Positions 45,231 to 62,429 of a stretch of 64,000 bases of DNA are shown here, one piece after another. The stretch is taken from the NCBI RefSeq assembly GCF_030867145.1, contig NC_134442.1, positions 821,001-885,000 of the forward strand, in the 5' to 3' direction. A program made the translations under genes and the position numbers. Under the pieces are notes generated by a model that was not told where the DNA came from, did no database searches, and was given only the letters and a program-made list of their open reading frames with translations. The first letter of the stretch is position 1. Each line of letters begins with the position of its first letter. The stretch is from Opisthocomus hoazin (Eukaryota; Chordata; Aves; Opisthocomiformes; Opisthocomidae).

Positions 45231-45627
45231 TAGTGACCTCCCCAGGGCCAGGACTCTGCGCTTCCCCTGGCTGCACTTGTTGGGGCTCTGCTGGGGCAGG
45301 GTGCGACCCTGGGCTGGTGCAGAGAGCAGCACCACGTCGTGACTCTGTGCAGGAGCAGGGTTTTGGGTGCCACCGTCGCGAGGCTGCGCCCAGCAGTGCA
45401 GGCTGGTCGGGGAGCAGCGCCCCGAGACGTGGGGGCAGAGGGTGAGGGAAGAGGGGGACAGGCGTGGGGTGCTGAGCGATGGGGCACGGGCTGGCCCTGG
45501 AGACCCCCGGGCTGGAGACATCTGCCCCGGGACCAGTGCAGAGCTGCAGGCCTGGAGCTGGGCAGCACTTGCCTTGGGGGAGAACAACAAAATAGTGCCT
45601 GGCACACGCAGAAGGACCCCTCAGCGT

Positions 45628-46296
45628 TCACATCCCACCCCTCCCTGTAAAAGAAAAGCTAAAAAGGGTGAGGACAGCAAAGCCATCTGCACTGTTGGTA
45701 ACACTGAGACTTTTTCTGTCATTTGCATGCGTTTCTTGTATTTGGCTAATGGGATCTGGGAGCCCTTGAGGGCCAGCGTGTGGCGCAGCTGGTGGCCCAG
45801 TCCTGGTTCGGCCGTCTGGCGAGGGCCCCTCCAGGGTCCCTGGTGTGGTGCTGGCCTCTTGTTGGCTGGAAAGTCCTCGGAGCTGCTGGTGCTCCTCTTT
45901 GGGGGTGGCCGTGGCCCCCCGGGGGCGTTCCCTGCCCCAGCTGGTAGTGGAGGGCCTGGGCACAGCCTCCCCAGGCTCCTCCTGGGACTCTTCTTGCTCC
46001 GTGGGGATGGCAGCGGGAGCAGGGGGGCAGCTGCCAGGTGCCCACCAACAGCGGCGCAGGAGGTGCCGAGGAGCGCGTCCGTGCCGGATCTTGCAGGGCT
46101 GCTGGGGGAGGCAGAGACCCTCCTCAGGAGGCAGCGGGGCCGGGGGCATCTTGGTCAACATGGCCATGATGGTGTCTTCCACCATGGCTGCCTCCAACAC
46201 CCTGTTGTCAAAGATCTGCTCCAGCTTCTGCTGGACCCAGGGCTGCAGGATCTGCAGGAGCATTGGGTGGTTCTGGAAAAGGTCCATCCCGTTCGG
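45628..46296 (-). pseudogene. Topors-like fragment, unit 5 (most diverged copy)
   Basis: The frame is open as in unit 1, but there are more substitutions than in any other copy (for example Asn-to-Asp before the helix, Thr-to-Ile and Gly-to-Val within it). The Leu-x-Pro-Trp-Val-Gln-Gln motif is kept. Confidence 0.5.
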
Positions 46297-46489
46297 GATA
46301 CAATATAATACAGACAATAATAAACTGTATAGCGCAGTCCCATACCTACCATACCCACAATACCCACAATAGCTGCAAAACAATAAAAACTACACAATAC
46401 GTACTGTACAGAGCAATGCATACTCTACATACAGTAATCTACATGCAACATATTATAAAACAAAATACCTTAGAAAACTAAACACTCGA
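46297..46489. repeat. TACAATAC-type repeat, unit 5
   Basis: Copy of 2927-3119; left inverted-repeat arm at 46494-46534. Confidence 0.7.
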
Positions 46490-47144
46490 GAATGACCAAG
46501 CGCCACCCCCACCCCGTCCCTTGGCAATGACAGAGCCAGCGTGGAGCGTGCTCCATCTGTGTTTCGCTGTGCTTTGTGCAGGACAGGATGGCAGTGCTTG
46601 GCTATGCTTGGTTGATTTGGCTTGCACATCCCTGCTTGCCTGCCGCGGCTGTAAGCAGATTGGCTCTTCAGCCCCCAACCAGGTGCCTACTGCCTGTAGT
46701 AGTTCCGTTCTGCGGTGTCAGTTTCTTTGGGAAGGACCTGGTGGCAAGCGGCTGCGCAGAGCGGGGTGGCAGTGAACTTCCCAAAGAGGCTATGGTGCCA
46801 CACTTGGTTTTCCCGGCTAGCTGTTAGCAGGCAGCACTGGGAGGCAGGCGCTGCTGCCTGCCACGAGGTCTGCAGAGCCTCGTCCCGCAAGCAGAGCATT
46901 CAGCGGGGGTCTGCTGGGGGTGTCCGAGCCCAGCTTCTGCCTCCCCTCCTGCTCGGAACCCTCCATGTTGCCCGCCCCCCCCTAGAATCCACCGTGCCCA
47001 GCACCCGGAAACAGCCACTCTGTGACATCAGCCACGGGGCCAAGGGTTCCCTGGGCAGCGGGACTGCTGCAGGCACTACGTCGGCTGCTGCACTGCTGGC
47101 CACCAGCTCTCGCTTCTTGCAGCTGCCACGTGCCGCTGGCAGCC

Positions 47145-49577
<2,433 letters not shown>

Positions 49578-49743
49578 AGGAGCTCCTGCAGTTCCTCAGG
49601 GGAAAAAAGGCTTGAGGAGCAGGATCAACAGGAACCAGCGCAGGCTGCACTGGACCATGATCATTTCCTTCTGGGGCAATGCCTGCTGCTCCAAAGGCAG
49701 CCTCGGCATCAAAGGCCTGCTCTGTGCTGCCCGCTCTCCTCCC

Positions 49744-50147
49744 TGTGGAGGATGAAGCATTAAAGGACTGGGGACATGTGAGCAATCCAGCATTTCTCTA
49801 GAAGGCCATGAAGCCTTAGCCTAAGGCCGCAGAGCCTTAGCATAAGGCCGCAAGGGCATCTAGAGGACAAACTGCGGTTGGAATGAGGAAGTAAGAATGC
49901 AGAGACAAACAACTCCCAGATGCCGAAGAGGAACTTGCCGCCTGCAAGAAGGCCACGAGCACTGCGCGTGAGCTAGTGACGCACACCAATCATAATCGAG
50001 TTACTATGTGAGTTAAATTGATTATCACCAATGGGGAATCGCCGCGTATGTAGTGGGGAATACAAAAGTGAGCTATCTGAGGCTAATAAACGGCTTGTAC
50101 GTGATCACATTGATCATCGTGTCGAGTCCGGTTCTTCCTCCGCAACA
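49744..50147 (+). mobile_element. Solo LTR, unit 5
   Basis: 404 bp. The target duplication is better kept than elsewhere: CCTCCC (49738-49743) and CTTCCC (50148-50153). The TATA box is mutated to TACAAAA (about 50061), while AATAAA is kept. Confidence 0.8.
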
Positions 50148-50195
50148 CTTCCCAGTGCACACAAATGCTGAAGCTGACTTAGTTCTTGGAATAAA

Positions 50196-50625
50196 GTTGC
50201 CAGGTTTCACAGTTAACCGTGCCTGAGTCCAATTCACTCTCGTGCGCAAGGCAAGCATTTCCACGCCCGGCAAAATGAGGCTGCAGGCAGTCAAGGAGGG
50301 CACAAAGGGCAAGAGTCGCTCAGCAGGGCTGACACCATGCCTGGTCAGACAGGAGAGTGCTCAGAGCCACCATGGCATGAAGAAGACTGGCACATTGAGG
50401 CTAGCAAGAGGATGCAAAATAATGATGTGACATGCAGACAACTCTGGGGATGATGATTAGGACCTGGTTGAAGCCTTTGCTAAATGGAAAGATGAAAGAA
50501 AGCTGGCAGGAGTTACAGTGCCATGAGGAAGAGCCAGATGTCACCAGAAGTTAAGGGGGAATGGTGTGAGAGGTGGCCAGACTTCAGCGATATCTGAAGG
50601 AAGAGCCGGGGTCATTCTGGGGAGA
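50196..50625. other. Last array-homologous spacer of unit 5
   Basis: Matches 6836-7262 and then continues into 50626-50644 (GAGAGGACTCTGGCAGGG) where units 1-4 have the exon-3 fragment. The inverted copy at 51439-51534 contains the same continuation, so unit 5 shows the arrangement before the exon-3 fragment arrived, or a recombination breakpoint. Confidence 0.5.
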
Positions 50626-50644
50626 GGACTCTGGCAGGGACAGC
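50550..50644 (+). repeat. Arm of an inverted repeat at the array edge
   Basis: Reverse complement recurs at 51439-51534 (about 90% by eye). A further short arm, 50909-50938, matches the complement of about 51405-51436, so 50645-50908 is an insertion in the left arm or a deletion in the right. Confidence 0.7.
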
Positions 50645-50938
50645 TGTAGCCAGGAAACCACTGCAGTAATGCCACGCAAGGCCAAGATGACCTAGCTAAC
50701 AGCCCCTGAAAGACCCAATCTGTTCCCAGATGTGACAGACCTGGGAGCAAGGGGGACTAGTAGGCGGGGCTAGGTCCCTTGATTGGGAGGAGACAAGGGC
50801 AGAGAAAGTGAGGAGCCAAGGAAGTCGAGGGGGATGAATAAGTGTGGAAAATGGAGAGAAGGGGGGCTCAAGAAGCTCGTCCTTGAGCATAAGCAAAGTG
50901 CCGGTTGCTTAGCTTGTTTGGCTGAACCCTGTCCCTAC
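50645..50938. other. Unique linker sequence
   Basis: No gene or repeat recognised, apart from the short inverted match at 50909-50938. Confidence 0.35.
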
Positions 50939-51809
50939 TCCCCACAGCCTGTCCGACCTTCTTCTTGAGAGCCATTCCACATCCTTTTCTGTGTGGCCCC
51001 GCTCTGTACCTGCTAGAGGGGTGGGTCTAGCGGCCTGGCTGCTGGCGATGGCAGAAGGGAACACAGGTCATAGGGACCCCGCAGTTGGAAAGACCGAGTG
51101 TCTCGCGCCAGCTCCTGGTGGGAGCGCTGTGTGCGTGCGCAGTGCACTAGCGAACCTGAAGCTGGCCTAGCTCTCGAGCAAGAGGACAGAGACCTTTTCA
51201 GTCCCGTGGGTGGCATGTGGCTGCAGCCTACCTGACTGATCAGCCCCAGCATTCACAGACCTTACAAGAGGACCAGGCCTGCCAACCACCGGCCACATCT
51301 CCACCTGCTGGAGTCAGGAAGGACTTGAAGGTGCTTAACCACGCATACCCCGAACTGCTTCCCACCTAGGCACGTCCCCTCTGCACTACCTGTTTGGGGG
51401 CTGTGGTGATTAGGGACAGGGCTCAGCCAAACAAGCAAAGCTGTCTCTGCCAGAGTGCTCTCCCCAGAATGACCCCAGCTCTTCCTTCACATATTGCTGA
51501 AGTGTGCCCACCTCTCACACCATTCCCTCTTAACCACCTGCAAAAATCTGCTGCTGGCATCACAGAGTATCCACAGAAGACAAGTGACGTTCTCCAAGGC
51601 CACCTTCCGCCTGCTCTAAGCAGATATCGGGCACCACCTTCAGGTCAATTTTTGAAAACCAAAGCAGCGTGGAGTGCGGTTTGTTTGGGGACGTCTTCTA
51701 GTGCCTATGAAGCCATGCTGCTTCCAATTGCACGTCTGTGGCCACGCATAGCAGGCAGTGCGACTGCCCGCACCAGTGTTGGCCCAGAAGAGCAATGTAG
51801 CTGGTAGAC
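50939..51809 (+). repeat. 871-bp direct duplication, first copy
   Basis: Matches 57821-58691 at constant offset 6,882 with no indels and roughly a dozen substitutions by eye. It contains the inverted copy of array sequence at 51439-51534. Not an obvious LTR: no TG/CA ends, TATA or poly(A) signal order. Confidence 0.85.
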
Positions 51810-53264
51810 CCTCAGTCTTAACCTGCCATCTGGTTCACCTCCGTTTCTGTCTTGTCTCCTGTCTCTCAGTGCTCTTCCCTCTGCCAGGCACTCTTCCCAG
51901 TCACTCCATCACCTGCCAGTGCTTTTCGCTGTTCTCGTGTTTCGATGGCAGGTGGTACCTTGAAAGCAGTGTCCCAGCCATGGGACCTGCACCTATTTCT
52001 CTCCTTTCGCCTCTTTGTGCTCTGGCTGCGAGACACTTTCTTTGACCTCAGAGGCCCTTTGTGCCTGGCTCTCTCCTGCTGCTAAAGCCTGTTCCTGCAA
52101 GAGAAGAGGCAATTAGTTGGTGTCTTCTCCCTGCTATCTCACCTGCATCTCCCTGGCCTGGGCAGCTGGTGGGAACTGTCACCATCAGCCCCAGCTGTCT
52201 TAGAAGTCCTCTCCTGGCTCTGGGTGTGCTTGGCATCGAACGTGGTTCCTGAAGGAGAAGAGCAAAACTCCAAGTAACTCCTGGGCACCAACCTGCTGGG
52301 AGAGCTCATTTGAAGGCAGGTTGGCAGCAAGCCCCAAGGCTGCTCCAGGGGTGCTCCCTGTCCCGAGCTCAGCCACAGGTCCCACACCCGGCTCTCTTGT
52401 TACCAAGAGGGATTTGCTTGCATTTTCCTTTTCTTGTAATTCGTGCGTGGGTGCTGGGAAAAGAGGCAGCAGAAGGACGCACTGGCTAAAACCCGTTCTT
52501 ACTGCCAGTCATAAAGGTGCCTCTCGCCTGGGAGCACGAGAAGGACCCCGTGTTACCACTCTCCATTCCTTACAGGCAGTCTGAAGACTATTCACATATT
52601 CATTTTCATACACCACCAAAGTTTTAGCCTCATGTCCCAGCAGTTTTTTTAGAAAAACGTACAATTTAAAAACGTTTTAGAATATGAAGACACCATCTGA
52701 AGTCTCCAGCGATGTCTGAAATGTTTTGAGTTGGCTTTGTCCTGTTTCCTTAGATGCTGAAATATAAGTTATAACAGCACCACACTCGATCACTTCTCTT
52801 TTTTTCACATGTCACACAGTGGAATAGAGATGAGAGATCTCCCAGGGAAGTGACAAAAAAGCGGGCCCTGAGCTGGAAGCCACGTGTAGCTGTGTCAGCA
52901 TGGCACTGTGCTCAGAGCTAAAATCAGTACAATACATAGGCAACCAAGCAGCTCTTTCTGCAAGGTACAATTCCATGTCATACTGACAGAAGTAGATCGT
53001 GAGAGTGCCTTGCAATTCTTAAAATGCACAATATTGCATGGCATAGACATGTCTGTTGTCTTTGCCTGCAGCAGAAGGCTGGAGTGGAAGGAAGACACAG
53101 AGGGGACTCCTCACAGAGTCAACATGGAATGAGTAAGAAGAGGGGAAAAAGTCCCAGAAGCAAAGGTCAAACACATCACCAAGGCATTAAGCTTATTAGC
53201 TTGCGGTGCGGTACAGACTGCTTGTTTTCTTTAATAACACTTGATTTTGATTGTGATAAACCAC
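51810..53264. other. Linker, unassigned
   Basis: AT content rises to the right. Short open frames on both strands have no recognisable domains. I see no gene. Confidence 0.35.
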
Positions 53265-54255
53265 AATACAAACCAAAACACCATACAGCAGTCAATGCAA
53301 TAAAAAATACAGTACGTACAATAAACGCAACGCCAGGCCCTGCAATACATACCATGCAACTCAACACATACGATACGTACAATACAACACATGCATTACA
53401 ATAATGCCGTAGCATGACATACAACACAATATAGGATACAACACCAGCACCACAACACAACACGCACAGCACATACAATAGAAAATACAACACACGCATC
53501 ACATACAACACATGCTACAGCATACACTGTGTACTGCATACAGTCAAATGCATACAGTACTAAAGACAGTACAAACCAAAATACAATGCCTACAACACAA
53601 ACACAGGATATAGACAAGGCAATCTACGCCGCACCATACAACACCGTATCATCCAATACCATACAACACACAGTAGGCACCACACGATAAACAATACAAT
53701 ACCGACACAGCATGCAGTACATACAATGCCTGCATACAGTACAGTGCATACCCTAACCTTCATCAAATAGAATACAATAGATACAGTGCAGAACATAAAA
53801 TACAATACACCATATACCATACGTGACAGACAATGCAATGCATACTAGACAATACAAATCCCAGTAGTCGAGAAAATACAGTACAAGAAACACCATTCCA
53901 TATATTCTGTACAAAATAATACATAAAATACCTACAATAAAATCAATGCCTTACTGTACAATACATTAAAGAGAACACGTAAAATACATTATGACACATA
54001 AAATACATAAAATGCAATACAAAATGCAGTGTAACATTATACCATACAATACCATACCATACAATAGATAACATACAGTACAATATAATACAAACTACAA
54101 TACAAAGAATACAATAAAAACCAGCAGACCATACCATAGAATACAATAAACCCCATACTGTATATACCATACAGCACATGCAATACTTACGAAAAATAAA
54201 TACCATGCCATGCAATAGAATACATACAGAAAATGCCATACCATAAAATAAAGCG
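53265..54255. repeat. Degenerate TACAATAC-type repeat, about 1 kb
   Basis: Irregular reiteration of ACAATAC, CATACAG and CCATAC words without a fixed period. The minus strand gives long Cys/Tyr/Val-rich frames (53176-53838, 53943-54395) that are products of the repeat. Same family as the short block in each array unit. Confidence 0.8.
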
Positions 54256-54832
54256 CAAAATTCACTCAGCCTTCTCTCCCTAGACTCAGGTTTGTGCCTG
54301 TGGATGGAGGCTGCCCATGCTTCACAGACTCCCATGCCCCATGGGCCAAGTGCCCACCCCTCCTCTGCCACTCCTTGGTACACTTCATGCTTCACACTTC
54401 TGATCTTCAGAGCACTGCACCAATATTAACTAATCTTCTCTCAAATTTCTTTTACCTTCTTCCACATACGCTTCCTGTGTTGTTGCCTCATGAAGATGTC
54501 TTTGGCCTGCTCTTGTCCCTGAATTGTTATTTTTTTACTTTGAATTTGATATGTTATATAATCTGTGGGGTTGATCCTGGGGTTTGATTTACCTTGAAGA
54601 TCTCAAAATGCAATCCAGCCTTACAATCGATCTATAACAAATGAAGGACTATCTTGACATTGCAATAATAGATAAAACAGACTGTCTGAAAGAGGCTTGT
54701 GTGCAGCTTGGGTATTTGAGAGGACTAGACTGAAGAAATTCAGAACTGTCATAACATGACTGCACTAACTTTTCCGGTAATTGTCTGAACCAGTATCAAC
54801 TAAATTTTGAAAAAAAAAAGCATGTTGGAGGT
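54256..54832. other. Linker, unassigned
   Basis: AT-rich, ends in a nine-A run (54810-54819) before the CR1 3' end. No gene seen. Confidence 0.35.
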
Positions 54833-57820
54833 TGATCATAGAATCACAGAATCACAGATGGTAGAGGTTGGAAGGGACCTCTGTGGGTCATCTAGTCCAA
54901 CCCCCCTGCCCAAGCAGGGTCACCTACTATAGGCTGTAGAGGACCTTGTTCAGGCGGGTCTTGAATATCTCCGAGAAGGAGACTCCACAACCTCCCTGGG
55001 CAGCCTGTTCCAGTGCTCTGTCACCCTCAGAGGGAAGAAGTTCTTCCTCATGTTCAGACGGAACTTCCTGTGCTTCAGTTTGTGCCCGTTGCCCCTTGTC
55101 CTGTCACTGGGCACTACTGAAAAGAGCTTGGCCCCATCCTACTGACACCCACCCTGCAGATATTTGTAAGTATATATTAGGTGCCCTCGCAGCCTTCTCT
55201 CTTCAAGCTGAACAAGCCCAGCTCCCTTAGCCTCTCCTTATAGGAGAGATGTTCCAGTCCCTTCACCATCCTCGTAGCCCTTCGCTGGACTCTCTCCAGT
55301 AGCTCTTCATCTTACTTGAACTGGGGAGCCCAGAACTGAACACAGTTCCAGATGGGGCCTCACCAGGGCAGTGTGAAGGGGAAGAAAATCCTCCCTCGAC
55401 CTGCTGGCCACACTCCTCCTAATGCATCCCAGGATCCCATTAGCTTTCTTGGCAGCCATGGCATACTGCTTGCTCATGGTTAACCTGTCGTTCACCAGGA
55501 CAACCAGATCCCTCTCCGCACAGCTGCTCTCCAGCAGATCCACTCCAAGCCTGTACTGATGCATGGGGTTGTTCCTCCCCAGGAGCAGGACTCTGCATTT
55601 GCCTTTGTTGAACCGCATCAGGTTCCTCTCTGCCCAACTTTCCAGTCTATCTAGGTCACGCTGAATGGCAGCACAGCCTTCTGGTGTATATACCACACCT
55701 CCCAGTTTGGTGTCATCAGCAAATATGCTGAGGGTACATTCTAACTCTTCATCCAGGTCGTTGATGAAGAAGTGAAACAAGACTGGGCCTAGTACTGACC
55801 CCTGAGGGACACCACTAGTTACCGGTCTCCAACTAGACTCAGCGCCGCTGACTACAACCCTCTGAGTTCTGCCATTCAGACAGTTCTCAATCCACTTCAC
55901 CAACCACTCATCTAGCCCACACTTCCTGAGCTTCCCTAGAAGGATATTATGGGAGACTGTGTCGAAAGCCTTGCTGAAGTCAAGGTAGAAAACATCCACG
56001 GCTCTAACTTCATCTAGCCAGCCAGTCATGCCATCGTAGAAAGCTATCAGATTAGTCAGGCATGATTTCCCCTTGGTGAAGTCATGCTGACTACTCCTGA
56101 TAACCTTCTTTTCCTCCACTTGCTTGATGATGGCCTCCAGGATAAGCTGCTCCATCACCTTTCCCGGGATGGAGGTGAGGCTGACCGGCCTGTAGTTCCC
56201 TGGGTCCTCCTTCTTGTCCTTTTAGAAGATTGGAGTGACATTGGCCTTTCTCCAGTCCTCGGGCACCTCTCCTGTCCTCCAGGACCTCTCAAAGATGATG
56301 GAGAGTGGCTCAGCAATGACATCTGCCAGCTCCCTCAGCACTTGTGGGTGCATTCCATTGGGGCCCATGGATTTGTGGGTATCCAGATTGTTTAATCGAT
56401 CCCTCACACAGTCCTCCTCAACCAAGGGAAAGTCGTCCTCTCTCTAGGTTTCTTCTCTTACCTCCAGGGCCTGGGATTCTTGAGGGCCTGCCTTGACACT
56501 GAAGACTGAAGCAAAGAAGGCATTCAGTAGCTCTGCCTTCTCTGCATCCTCTGTCACCAGGACACCCACCTCATTCAGCAGCGGCCCCACATTGTCCCTA
56601 GCCTTTCTTTTGCTGCTGATGTACTTGAAGAAGCCCTTCTTGTTGTTTTTGACATCCCTTGCCAGCTCCAATTCCAAGTGGGTCTTGGCCTTCCTCGTCA
56701 CATCCCTGCACGCTCTCACCACGTTTTTGTACTCTTCCCAAGTGGCCTGCCCCTCTTTCCACATTCCACGGACCTTTCTCTTCCACCTGATCTCCACTAG
56801 AATCTCCTTGTTCAACCATGCAGGTCTCCTTCCTCCTTTGTTATACTTCTTTCTCAGGGGGATGCACCGCTCCTGAGCGTGGAGGAAGTGACATTTAAAC
56901 AGCGACCAGCACTCTTGGACCTTCCTGCCTTCGAAAGCCCTGACCCATGGGATTCTTCCCAGTAGCTCCCTGAAGACGCCAAAGTTAGCCCTTCTGAGGT
57001 CCAAGGTTTTGATCCTGCTTATCGCCCTGCTTCCTCCATGCAGGATTCTGAACTCGACCATTCCATGGTCACTGCAGCTGAGTCTACCTCCGACCTTCAC
57101 AGCCTCCACCAGTCCCTCCTTGTTTCTTAATACAAGGTCCAGTAGAGTGCCTTTCCTTGTGGGTTCCTTCACCACTTGCGTCAGAAAGTTATCATCGATG
57201 CTCTGTAAGAACCTCCTGGATTGTGCCTGACTAGCTGTATGGTCTTCCCAGCTGATGTCAGGGTGGTTGAAGTCCCCATGAGAACCAGGGCCTGTGATTT
57301 TGAGGCTGCTTGTAGCTGCCTGTAGAAAGCCTCATCAATTTCCTCCTCCTGGTCAGGTGGCACTGTAATGTCACCCGTGTGAGACTGTCCCTTAATTCTT
57401 ATCCACAAGCTCTCAACTCGTTCCTCATTTGCCCCCAGGCCAACCTCAATGCATTCCAGTTGCTCCCTCACATATAGAGCAACTCCACCACCTCTCCTTG
57501 TTGGCCTGTCTTTCCTAAAGAGTCTGTAGCCATCCATGACAGCATGCCAGTCATGCGAGTTGTCCGACTGCGTTTCTGTGATGGCGACCAAGTCATAGCC
57601 GTCCTGCTGTATAATGGCTTCCAGCTCCTCCTGTTTTTGCTCATGCTACGTGCGTTGGTATAGACACACTTGAGCTGGACAGCAAATCTCACCCCTGACC
57701 CTGGCACGCCAAACCTGGGCTCTTCCCTAGTGAGCTGGGTGATGTCCCCTTCCCCCTTTGAACCTCGTTTAAAGCCCTCTCAATGAGCCCCGCCAGCTCT
57801 GTTTAAAGCCCTCTCAATAA
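54833..57820 (-). mobile_element. CR1 LINE, nearly full ORF2, inactivated
   Basis: The 3' end on the minus strand has the CR1 signature of repeated ATTCTGTG/ATTCTATG octamers (54833-54857). Reading 57,800 to about 54,950 on the minus strand gives an endonuclease region (CVYTNARS near 57660; ITETQSDNSHDW; RRGGGVALYVREQL) and a reverse transcriptase with [31 protein letters not shown] and the catalytic FADDTK. Lesions are in-frame stops at 56444-56446 and 56222-56224 and frameshifts near 57280 and 57620. The first part of ORF2 and the 5'UTR are cut where the second 871-bp repeat begins. Non-LTR elements copy by target-primed reverse transcription; this copy cannot. Confidence 0.93.
55307..57591 (-). 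pseudogene. CR1 ORF2 (endonuclease-reverse transcriptase), broken
   Basis: Three blocks in one frame, 57175-56444, 56425-56222 and 56158-55307, are separated only by stop codons and cover the linker and reverse transcriptase. The endonuclease block (57591-57181) is in another frame because of a one-base loss near 57280. The active-site pair Asp-Asp of FADD is present. Confidence 0.85.
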
Positions 57821-58691
57821 TCCCCACAGCCTGTCCGACCTTCTTCTTGAGAGCCATTCCACATCCTTTTCTGTGTGGCCCCGCTCTGTACCTGCTAGAG
57901 GGGTGGGTCTAGCGGCCTGGCTGCTGGCGATGGCAGAAGGGAACACAGGTCATAGGGACCCCGCAGTTGGAAAGACCGAGTGTCTCGGGCCAGCTCCTGG
58001 TGGGAGCGCTGTGTGCGTGCGCAGTGCACTAGCGAACCTGAAGCTGGCCTAGCTCTCGAGCAAGAGGACAGAGACCTTTTCAGTCCCGTGGGTGGCCTGT
58101 GGCTGCAGCCTACCTGACAGATCAGCCCCAGCATTCACAGACCTTACAAGAGGACCAGGCCTGCCAACCACCGGCCACATCTCCACCTGCTGGAGTCAGG
58201 AAGGACTTGGAGGTGCTTGACCACGCATACCCCGAGCTGCTTCCCACCTAGGCACGTCCCCTCTGCACTACCTGTTTGGGGGCTGTGGTGATTAGGGACA
58301 GGGCTCAGCCAAACAAGCAAAGCTGTCTCTGCCAGAGTGCTCTCCCCAGAATGACCCCAGCTCTTCCTTCACATATTGCTGAAGTGTGCCCACCTCTCAC
58401 ACCATTCCCTCTTAACCACCTGCAAAAATCTGCTGCTGGCATCACAGAGTATCCACAGAAGACAAGTTACATTCTCCAAGGCCACCTTCCGCCTGCTCTA
58501 AGCAGATATCGGGCACCACCTTCAGGTCAATTTTTGAAAACCAAAGCAGCGTGGAGTGCGGTTTGTTTGGGGACGTCTTCTAGGGCCTATGAAGCCATGC
58601 TGCTTCCAATTGCACGTCTGAGGCCACGCATAGCAGGCAGTGCGACTGCCCGCACCAGTGTTGGCCCAGAAGAGCAGTGTAGCTGGTAGAC
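57821..58691 (+). repeat. 871-bp direct duplication, second copy
   Basis: Copy of 50939-51809. It starts exactly where CR1 homology ends and is followed by 40 unassigned bases (58692-58731) before unit-6 homology. Inverted array-derived segment at 58321-58416. Confidence 0.85.
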
Positions 58692-59347
58692 AGCAAGGAC
58701 ACGGAGCCTGTCAGAGGGTGTTGCGGTGGCAGACAGAGCCAGCGTGGAGCGTGCTCCATCTGTGTTTCGCTGTGCTTTGTGCAGGACAGGATGGCAGTGC
58801 TTGGCTATGCTTGGTTGATTTGGCTTGCACATCCCTGCTTGCCTGCCGCGGCTGTAAGCAGATTGGCTCTTCAGCCCCCAACCAGGTGCCTACTGCCTGT
58901 AGTAGTTCCGTTCTGCGGTGTCAGTTTCTTTGGGAAGGACCTGGTGGCAAGCGGCTGCGCAGAGCGGGGTGGCAGTGAACTTCCCAAAGAGGCTATGGTG
59001 CCACACTTGGTTTTCCCGGCTAGCTGTTAGCAGGCAGCACTGGGAGGCAGGCGCTGCTGCCTGCCACGAGGTCTGCAGAGCCTCGTCCCGCAAGCAGAGC
59101 ATTCAGCGGGGGTCTGCTGGGGGTGTCCGAGCCCAGCTTCTGCCTCCCCTCCTGCTCGGAACCCTCCATGTTGCCCGCCCCCCCCTAGAATCCACCGTGC
59201 CCAGCACCCGGAACCAGCCACTCTGTGACATCAGCCACGGGGCCAAGGGTTCCCTGGGCAGCGGGACTGCTGCAGGCACTACGTCGGCTGCTGCACTGCT
59301 GGCCACCAGCTCTCGCTTGTTGCAGCTGCCACGTGCCGCTGGCAGCC

Positions 59348-61826
<2,479 letters not shown>

Positions 61827-61954
61827 GCTTGAGGAGCAGGATCAACAGGAACAAGCGCAGGCTGCACTGGACCATGATCATTTCCTTCTGGGGCAATGCC
61901 TGCTGCTCCAAAGGCAGCCTCAGCATCAAAGGCCTGCTCTGTGCTGCCCGCTCT

Positions 61955-61960
61955 CCTCCC
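61955..61960 (+). other. Empty LTR target site in unit 6
   Basis: CCTCCC followed directly by the sequence that in units 1-5 lies on the far side of the LTR. This defines the insertion point and the 6-bp duplication. Confidence 0.8.
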
Positions 61961-61996
61961 CGTGCACACAAATGCTGAAGCTGACTTAGTTCTTGG

Positions 61997-62002
61997 AATA
62001 AA
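61997..62002 (+). terminator. Poly(A) signal of acrosin copy 6
   Basis: AATAAA about 170 bp after the stop codon, the first such signal in this copy because the LTR is absent. Confidence 0.6.
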
Positions 62003-62429
62003 GTTGCCAGGTTTCACAGTTAACCGTGCCTGAGTCCAATTCACTCTCGTGCGCAAGGCAAGCTTTTCCATGCCCGGCAAAATGAGGCTGCAGGCAGTCA
62101 AGGAGGGCACAAAGGGCAAGAGTCGCTCAGCAGGGCTGACACCATGCCTGGTCAGACAGGAGCGTGCTCAGAGCCACCATGGCATGAAGAAGACTGGCAC
62201 ATTGAGGTTAGAAAGAGGACGCAAAATAATGATGTGGCATGCAGACAACTCTGGGGATGATGATTAGGACCTGGTTGAAGCCTTTGCTAAATGGAAAGAT
62301 GAAAGAAAGCTGGCAGGAGTTACAGTGCCATGAGGAAGAGCCAGATGTCACCAGAAGTTAAGGGGGAATGGTGTGAGACGTGGCCAGACTTCAGCAATAT
62401 CTGAAGGAAGAGCCGGGGTCATTCTGGGG
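62003..62429. other. Spacer downstream of acrosin, unit 6
   Basis: Copy of 6836-7262; no gene seen. A few substitutions (for example AAATGGAAAG near 62289) are shared with unit 5 only. Confidence 0.4.

Noticed and set aside
53176..54395. Cys/Tyr-rich minus-strand frames
   Set aside because: They lie wholly in the TACAATAC-type repeat, whose few words make long stop-free runs.
50939..58691. The 871-bp direct repeats as LTRs of a provirus
   Set aside because: No TG/CA ends, no TATA/poly(A) order, no primer-binding site, and the interior has a minus-strand CR1 and simple repeats but no gag, pol or env.
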